From the NCBI GenBank assembly GCA_963708115.1, contig CAVPRX010000001.1:1488001-1552000 (forward strand): a stretch of DNA of 64,000 bases. The letters run 5' to 3'. The stretch comes from VRUE01 sp963708115 (GTDB lineage Bacteria; Actinomycetota; Thermoleophilia; Solirubrobacterales; 70-9). This document shows positions 58,104 through 64,000 of this stretch, piece by piece (the stretch's first letter is position 1; every line of letters starts with the position of its first letter). The translations under genes and the position numbers were made by a program. Under the pieces are notes generated by a model, which worked only from the letters and a program-made list of their open reading frames with translations, did not search any database and was not told the origin of the DNA.

Positions 58104-58691
58104 TTGTTCATCTCCCTCGAGGGGGTGGATGGCTCAGGCAAGAGCACGCAGGCCGGCCTGCTCGCCGCGGAGCTTGGGCCGCAGACGGTGGAGATCCGCG
58201 AGCCGGGAGGGACCGACGCCGCGGAGCGGATCCGCGAGCTGCTCGCCGACCCTGCGCTGGAGCTCGACCCCTTCGCCGAGCTACTGCTCTTCTCCGCGGC
58301 GCGGGCCGATCTGCTCAGCCGCGTCGTGCGGCCGGCCCTGGAGAGCGGCGGCACCGTCGTCGCCGATCGCTTCGCCGACTCGAGCGTCGCCTACCAGGGC
58401 GGCGCCCGCGGGCTCGGCACCAGCTACGTGCTCTCGCTCGTCGATACGACGATCGACGGTCTCTGGCCTGATCTGACGCTGTACCTGCGGATCGATCCCG
58501 AGGTGGGGCTTGGTAGGGCCGGCGGCGAGGATCGCTTCGAGGCCGAGGGGCTGGAGCTGCAGCGCGCCGTCGCTGAGGCCTACGACGAGATCGCCCAGAT
58601 TGCCTCGGATCGGGTCGTGGTCATTGACGCTGAAGGGTCAGTGGAAGAGGTTCACAGGCGTGTGATGGACGTCGTGAGGGATCGGGCTTAG
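58104..58691 (+). CDS. tmk: Thymidylate kinase
   Basis: 195 residues from TTG 58104. The P-loop is LEGVDGSGKSTQ; the DRF-type motif is VADRFADSSVAYQG and the LID region RAGGEDRFEAEGLELQRAV. It phosphorylates dTMP to dTDP with ATP. ThyX, which makes dTMP, is encoded 42 kb away in the same window. It is 12 bases after topA and followed by a strong hairpin and then holB, the usual actinobacterial-like order tmk-holB. Confidence 0.95.
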   Translation: MFISLEGVDGSGKSTQAGLLAAELGPQTVEIREPGGTDAAERIRELLADPALELDPFAELLLFSAARADLLSRVVRPALESGGTVVADRFADSSVAYQGGARGLGTSYVLSLVDTTIDGLWPDLTLYLRIDPEVGLGRAGGEDRFEAEGLELQRAVAEAYDEIAQIASDRVVVIDAEGSVEEVHRRVMDVVRDRA

Positions 58692-58694
58692 TGG

Positions 58695-58773
58695 CCGCGG
58701 GTCCTGTCGCGGGAGGAGGGGGTCTTAGCGGACTCACCCGTCCGAACACCCCCTCCTCCCGCGCCACCCGCGG
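58695..58773 (+). repeat. Long hairpin between tmk and holB
   Basis: An inner perfect 16-bp stem (58708-58723 / 58748-58763) around a 24-base loop, enclosed by an outer eight-base stem (CCGCGGGT / ACCCGCGG). Its 3' foot touches the GGAGG ribosome site of holB (58773-58777), so it could influence holB translation, or it could be one more hairpin element of the class noted here. Confidence 0.75.
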
Positions 58774-58782
58774 GAGGAACGC

Positions 58783-59856
58783 ATGAGCGCGTTCGCCGAG
58801 AAGGCGGCCCATCAGCCGCGGGCCGAGATGGCGTTGTCCGCGGCGCTGAAGAGTGGGCCGTCGCATGCGTACCTGTTCAGGGGACCGCGAGGAGCTGGAA
58901 AGCGAGAGATGGCGCGGGCTTTTGCCGCTGAGATTCTGGCTGGTGGTGCTGAGGATGGTGAGGATGCGCGGCGGCGGGCGCTGCTCGATCCTTCGCCTCA
59001 TCCCGATCTGGTCTGGCTGACGCCCAAGGGGGCGCAGCACATGGTTGAGGAGGTGCGGGAGCAGGTGATCAGAGCCTCTGCATACCGGCCTTACGAAGGC
59101 GGCAAGCGGGTCTTCGTGATCGAGGCGGCGGAGGCGATGCGGGACGAGAGCCAGAACGCGATGCTGAAGACGCTCGAGGAGCCGCCCGAGTTCGTCCACC
59201 TGATTCTGCTCACCGCCGAGCCGGCGGCGTTGCTGGAGACGATCTCCTCGCGCTGTCAGCCGGTCGACTTCGCGCCGCTGCCGCCCGAGGCGGTGGAAGC
59301 GGTGCTGAGGGAGGACGCAGCGGCCGGCACGGATGCGGAGGAGATCGCCGCCGCCGCTCGCCTCGCCGCCGGTGACCTCGAGCTGGCCCGCCTGCTCCTC
59401 GGCGAGCAGGGGCGGGCGCTCCGCGAGCAGGCGGTCGCGATGGACTGGAGCGCGATGCTCAAAAGCGCCGAGCGGGCCGGAGAGGAAGCGGAGTCGGCCG
59501 TGCGCGAGGCGCTGGAGGAGGAAAAAGAGGCGGGGATGAAACGCTCCGCCCGCGACATCGCCGACGCCTCCAAACGCGCCGGCCGCCGCCGCCGCACCGA
59601 CCTGCTCGACCTCGGCCTGAACCTCGTCGCGGCCTGGTTCCGCGACTTGGCGGCCGCCGCGTCGGGAGCCGCCGACGTCGTCTACAACCGCGACCGCCTC
59701 GCCGAGCTCCAATCCCAGGCCGCGGGGCTCGACCCCGGCAAGGCCCGCCGCGCCGCCGAGCTGGTCCAGGACACCCGCCGCCGCCTCGATTTGAACGTCT
59801 CCGAGGAGCTGGCGCTAGAGGCACTCTCGTTCAGGCTCGCCGCAGTCCTCGCCTGA
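58783..59856 (+). CDS. holB: DNA polymerase III delta' subunit
   Basis: 357 residues. An AAA+ fold with RGPRGAGKREMARAFAAEI (P-loop), KTLEEPPEFVHLILLTAEP and SRCQPVDFAPL. The zinc-binding Cys cluster of classic clamp-loader subunits is not present in the usual place. The clamp loader places the beta clamp on DNA at replication forks. Gene order tmk-holB and partnership with topA fit replication. ATG 58783 has a GGAGG site six bases upstream. The C-terminal half is Glu/Lys-rich and helical, typical for the collar domain. Confidence 0.93.
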   Translation: MSAFAEKAAHQPRAEMALSAALKSGPSHAYLFRGPRGAGKREMARAFAAEILAGGAEDGEDARRRALLDPSPHPDLVWLTPKGAQHMVEEVREQVIRASAYRPYEGGKRVFVIEAAEAMRDESQNAMLKTLEEPPEFVHLILLTAEPAALLETISSRCQPVDFAPLPPEAVEAVLREDAAAGTDAEEIAAAARLAAGDLELARLLLGEQGRALREQAVAMDWSAMLKSAERAGEEAESAVREALEEEKEAGMKRSARDIADASKRAGRRRRTDLLDLGLNLVAAWFRDLAAAASGAADVVYNRDRLAELQSQAAGLDPGKARRAAELVQDTRRRLDLNVSEELALEALSFRLAAVLA

Positions 59857-59932
59857 CTTCCTCTCCGAAGACGGCACACAAAAGTCACTTTCTGCGCGCC
59901 ACGCGTGCGATGCGGCCGCCTATGGTCGGGGC

Positions 59933-60169
59933 ATGCTGGCGGCTGTGACCCACATCGTCACGTTCGCGACTCTGACGGAGGTTGTCTCACGCAGCGCTGG
60001 AACGACAGTCGTCATCACTGGCGCCTTGGCGGGTTGTTCCCGCGCCATCGCCGTTCTTTGGCGATTTCCGGCTGACCGTGTCGAATGGATGACGGCCGTC
60101 GGTTTCATGGGCGGTGTGCTTGCTACTCTACTTCTTGTCTGCGTAGACAAGACATTCCTAGGAGGTTGA
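59933..60169 (+). CDS. Small membrane protein, function unknown
   Basis: 78 residues with two or three membrane segments: LAAVTHIVTFATLTEVVS, TTVVITGALAGCSRAIAVLW and MTAVGFMGGVLATLLLVCVD. There is no recognisable family. The G+C is a few points below neighbours. It is followed two bases later by another small membrane gene with a strong ribosome site inside this gene's end, so they form a pair. Function unknown. Confidence 0.5.
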   Translation: MLAAVTHIVTFATLTEVVSRSAGTTVVITGALAGCSRAIAVLWRFPADRVEWMTAVGFMGGVLATLLLVCVDKTFLGG

Positions 60170-60171
60170 CG

Positions 60172-60381
60172 ATGTTCGAGATGCCGAAAGGGCTTCTGGT
60201 CAGATTCCTCGCGGTCTGCGGGGGATGCGTCCTCGTGCCGGCTCTTCTGAGTCTCATCGACATATCGTCGGAAGGCGCGGGAGCGGTCGAGCTCTTTTAT
60301 CTATTCGCGTCGATGGGCTACCTCATCTACTTCCTCGTCAAGCACGAGGACGAAATCCCTACTCGCTCTGGTCGAGACTGA
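60172..60381 (+). CDS. Small membrane protein, function unknown
   Basis: 69 residues from ATG 60172, with AGGAGG seven bases upstream. Two membrane segments: GLLVRFLAVCGGCVLVPALLSLI and AGAVELFYLFASMGYLIYFLV, with a charged tail (KHEDEIPTRSGRD). It directly follows another small membrane gene. No family is recognised. The convergent glycosyltransferase stop abuts its own stop, so there is no spacer for a terminator. Confidence 0.55.
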   Translation: MFEMPKGLLVRFLAVCGGCVLVPALLSLIDISSEGAGAVELFYLFASMGYLIYFLVKHEDEIPTRSGRD

Positions 60382-61552
60382 TCAGGCCTGAGTCCCGGAG
60401 CGGCTCGTAGGTTCGCCGCTGTTCTCGGCTGACCTGGCCTGCTCGCGTGCTTTCTCCAGCGCTCGCTCCTGCGCCAGGCGGGTTATCTGGGCTGCTTGGC
60501 GGGACATGATCACGCTGAAGTTGAGCGCCAGGCCGAGCAGCAGCAGGAGGATGATCGAGAAGAGGGCGACGTTGGTGTCGCGGACGCCCATCGCGTCGGC
60601 GACGAAGCCCAGTAGCCCCGGGAAGATGGCGCCGGCGAGCATGCCCAGGCCGGCGACGAACCAGACGACGCTGAAGCGCTCCTGCAGGCGGTCGCGGCGG
60701 ATCAGCTCGAGGATCATCAGCATGAAGGCGAGCGCGATCACCGCGGCGAGGATCCGGGTCTGCGAGGTCAGGTGGACCTTCGGGTCCTGGGCCGCGATCA
60801 GCAGCGCCGTGCTCATCGCTCCGGTGCCCACCTTGCGCGGCCGGAACTGGCCGACCAGCAGCACGATCATCCCCTTGAAGATGAAGAAGGCCGAGCGCAC
60901 CGGGGTGAGGAAGGAGGAGCCGCCGGCCCGCTCCAGCATCCGCACCGGCACCTCCTCGACCCGCAGTCCCTGGCGCACCGCCAGCTGCAGCGACTCGATC
61001 TCGGCGAAGTCGGGCGAGTAGTTCTCGCTGAACAGTTCCATCACCCGCCGGTTCGCCGCGCGCATGCCGCTGGTCGTGTCGGTGAAGCGCTGCCGGGTGG
61101 CCAGGGTGAGGAAGAAGCGGAAGACGCTGGTGCCGATCCGGCGCGAGATCGTCGGCCGGTAGTCGTCGCCGGCGGCTCGTCTGCGACTCGTCGGCATCCT
61201 CGCGGTAGCGCGAGCCGATCACCAGGTCGGCGCGGTCGGCGCGGACCTCCTCCAGCAGCCGCGCGACCTCGGCCGGCGGGTGCTGCCCGTCGGCATCGAG
61301 GTGGGCGCAGAAGTCGTAGCCCTCGCGCAGCGCGTAGAGGTAGCCGGTCTGCAACGCGGCGCCGAGGCCCTGGTTGAAGGGGAGGGGGGCGACCATCGCG
61401 CCCGCCCCGGCGGCCCGCGCCGCGGTCTCGTCGGTGGAGCCGTCGTCGACGACGAGCACGTCGGTGCCGGGCAGATGCTCGCGCACATCGGCGATCACGG
61501 TCGCGACCGAGTCGGCCTCGTTCCAGGCGGGAATGAAAACCAGCGTCCTCAT
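60382..61552 (-). CDS. Family 2 glycosyltransferase fused to DUF2304-like domain, frameshifted
   Basis: The N-terminal part is a GT-A fold: LVFIPAWNEADSVATVI, VLVVDDGSTDET, HLDADGQHPP (DxD) and LVIGSRYREDA. After a one-base shift at 61169-61175 the second frame continues DDYRPTISRRIGT ... RFTDTTSGMRAANRR. Two or three helices (ILAAVIALAFMLMILELI, VVWFVAGLGMLAGAIF, ALFSIILLLLLGLALNFSVI) then follow, as in DUF2304. Removing one base gives about 390 codons. It probably transfers a sugar to a polyprenyl phosphate. The shift is most likely a sequence error. A split into two proteins is less likely, because the C-terminal part lacks its own start site. Confidence 0.85.
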
Positions 61553-61621
61553 GCGGCGATTCTCCCACGCGGGGCCGCTGCCATTGTGTTAGTAAACCTT
61601 CATGGAAGGGAATTGCCCCCT

Positions 61622-62919
61622 ATGAGACGGATCGGGATCAGGCTCTGGCTGGTCGGCGCCTTCGCTGCGGTGACGCTGCTGACGGCCGGCGTCGTCTACC
61701 TCTTCGGCGACCGTCCCCGGGCCGTGCTCGGCGCGATCGCCCTCGGCGTCCTCGCGGGCTTTCTGATCGCGGTCGGCATCTCGCACCGGGTCAGGCGTCT
61801 CTCCAGCGCCGCGGGCGAACTCGCCGCCGGCGCATTCGACACCCACCTCGAGGTCGGTGGCCGCGACGAGATCGGCGATCTCGCCCGGGCGCTCGACTCG
61901 ATGCGCGCCTCGCTCAAAGAGAGCTTCGGCGTGCTGACCGCCGATCGCAACAAGCTGAAAGCGATCTTCGACGGCCTCACCGACGCCGTGATCGTGGTCG
62001 ACGAGACGGGCGACGTGCGCTTCTCCAACAGCGCCGCGGCGAAGCTCTTGCTACCTCTCGGCCAGCCTCCCGCGTCGATGCGGGCGCCGTTGAGTCGCGC
62101 CGCGGACGTCGGCTTCGCCGCTCACCCGGCACTGCGGATCGGCGACCGCGCCTACGCGATGACCGCCCGCGCGCTGCCCAAAGAGCGCGCTGTCCTTGTC
62201 GTCGCCCGCGATCGCACCGACGAGATGCGCCGCGAGCTCGCCGAAGCGGACTTCATCTCCAACGCTGCCCACGAGCTGCGCAACCCTCTGGCGGGTATCT
62301 CCAGCGCGATCGAGGTGCTGCAGGAAGGCGCCAAGGACGACCCGCAGGCGCTCGACCACTTCCTCGGCCGCCTCGCCGAGGACGCCGAGCGGATGAACCG
62401 GCTGACCCGCTCCCTGCTCACCCTGGCGCGGGTCGAGTCGATCGGCGCCGGCGAGACCGAGGTGGTCGACGTCGAGGCCGCGATCGCCGACACGGTCGCC
62501 GCGGTCGAGACCCCCTCGCACATCGAGTTGGCGACCGAGGTCGAGCCCGACCTGACCGCCAAGGGCGACCCGACTCTGCTCCGCCAGGTGATGGTCGGGC
62601 TGCTTACCAACGCCTTCAAGCACACGCCACTACCGGGGCGCGTTACCGTTCGCGGCCGCCACGACGGTGAGAAAGAGGTGGTTCTGGAGGTGATCGATAC
62701 GGGCCCAGGCATTCCCGAGGTGGAGATCGAGCGCGTATTCGAGCGCTTCTACCGACGCGACGAGTCGCGCAAGCAGGAGGGCTTCGGCCTCGGCTTGGCG
62801 ATCGCCCGCCGGATGGTCAGCGTCATGGGCGGCGAGATCGGCGCCCACTCCGTCGAGGGTGAGGGCAGCACCTTCTGGGTCCGCCTTCCCGTCGCTCAAC
62901 CCAGCCCTACGCCCGTCGC

Positions 62920-62923
<4 letters not shown>
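61622..62923 (+). CDS. Sensor histidine kinase (PhoR/ResE-type)
   Basis: 433 residues from ATG 61622. Two helices (LWLVGAFAAVTLLTAGVVYLF, AVLGAIALGVLAGFLIAVGI) are followed by HAMP (RRLSSAAGELAAGAFDTHLEVGG), a PAS-like segment (GLTDAVIVVDETGDVRFSNSAA), HisKA with phospho-His in NAAHELRNPLAGISS, and HATPase with NAFKHTP, DTGPGIP and GFGLGLAIARR. No large external sensor domain is present, so it may read membrane or cytoplasmic signals. The stop overlaps the response regulator ATG (ATGA), so they are a matched pair. Confidence 0.95.
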
Positions 62924-63624
<701 letters not shown>

Positions 63625-63627
63625 GCC

Positions 63628-63645
63628 TGTTCGTTCGAACAAACA
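63628..63645. promoter_or_regulatory. Candidate TetR operator
   Basis: An 18-base palindrome centred on TTCGAA, with 16 of 18 positions symmetrical. It lies between the response regulator stop and the TetR-like coding frame, a few bases upstream of a TGATAAACT promoter-like box. Autorepression by the downstream regulator is the natural reading. Confidence 0.6.
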
Positions 63646-63654
63646 GGTGATAAA

Positions 63655-64000
63655 CTGGCGGGTATCTCGCCCGCTGGAACCGATACCGAGGCACCTCCGG
63701 CAGGCGGCACGCGCCAACAGATCCTGCGTGCCACCTTCACTCTGGTCGGGCGGGAGGGAATCGCTGCGTTGAGCAACCGGCGCATTGCCGCCGAGGCCGG
63801 CGTATCGCTCGGCTCGCTCACCTACCACTTCACCAGCCAGACGGAGCTACTGCGCGAGAGCCTCAGCCTCTACGTCGAAGAGGAGGTGATCCGCCTGGAG
63901 GCCATTGCCGCCGAGCTTCGCGCCCGCCATCCCGCGCCCGGGGAGGTGGCGGCCGAGGTGCAGCGACTCGTCGCGGAGAGCGCCGGTCGTCCGCAGCAGG
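63655..64000 (+). CDS. TetR-family transcriptional regulator, 3' end outside window
   Basis: A helix-turn-helix region RQQILRATFTLVGREGIAALSNRRIAAEAGVSLGSLTYHFTSQTELLRESL is clear, the typical TetR N-terminus, followed by the start of the ligand domain. No in-frame ATG or GTG lies before it. A CTG at 63655 is the first possible start after the preceding stop, with TTG at 63768 inside the domain. The coding frame is therefore certain but its start is not. A palindromic site just upstream suggests autoregulation. Ligand and target are unknown. Confidence 0.8.
   Translation, partial: MAGISPAGTDTEAPPAGGTRQQILRATFTLVGREGIAALSNRRIAAEAGVSLGSLTYHFTSQTELLRESLSLYVEEEVIRLEAIAAELRARHPAPGEVAAEVQRLVAESAGRPQQ

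Overview
The window is high-GC (roughly two thirds G+C), densely packed chromosomal DNA from a free-living aerobic actinobacterium. The most likely home is the Thermoleophilia/Solirubrobacterales. The signs are inference, not proof: an F420-type nitroreductase-family protein, an adenosylcobalamin-dependent ribonucleotide reductase, ThyX, a complete 14-subunit complex I, an archaeal-like type IA topoisomerase, and two secreted proteins with the 'NV-x2-LA-x-F-x2-LGG' signal anchor and short repeats that are common in that order. No phage, plasmid, transposase, CRISPR array, rRNA or tRNA gene was seen.

Layout. 0-10.6 kb: quinone-reductase-like enzyme and DEAD-box helicase, two secreted repeat proteins, a histidine kinase/response regulator pair, a VapBC toxin-antitoxin pair with its operator, and an APH-type kinase and acyl-CoA dehydrogenase that together resemble a split ACAD10/11. 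10.6-16.7 kb: lipid flippase-like protein, a decayed patch with gene remnants and a direct repeat, a TadE-like protein, a 157-bp hairpin element, small membrane or regulatory proteins, and thyX. 17.6-32.05 kb: the nuoA-N operon on the minus strand, nearly every junction overlapping. 32.2-45.7 kb: small oxidoreductases, secreted/membrane proteins, cytochrome c, serS, a LuxR-type regulator, msrB, thioesterase, MFS exporter, HAD phosphatase, a MacB/FtsX-type ABC exporter, and a CsoR/DUF4396 unit with a clear CsoR operator. 45.7-52.3 kb: esterase, cytochrome P450, nrdJ, hemolysin-III-like protein. 52.3-64 kb: FMN reductase, YceI, MarR with operator, siroheme synthase N-terminal enzyme, NAD-sugar epimerase, topA, tmk, holB, glycosyltransferase, a two-component system and the start of a TetR regulator.

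Two themes cut across the window. First, many long perfect or near-perfect inverted repeats lie in intergenic gaps and even inside genes (about 15.2, 25.3, 25.8, 38.5, 39.4, 48.4 and 58.7 kb). Their arms differ from locus to locus. Some loops share a CGC-TTC-GCG apex, and a 32-bp loop piece at 38.5 kb recurs at the left edge of the window. This is the best candidate for an undescribed repeat family. Second, four genes (kinase at 3.6 kb, nuoI, nrdJ twice, glycosyltransferase at 60 kb) are each broken by single-base shifts in short G/C runs. Because nuoI and nrdJ are probably needed, sequence or assembly error is the leading explanation.
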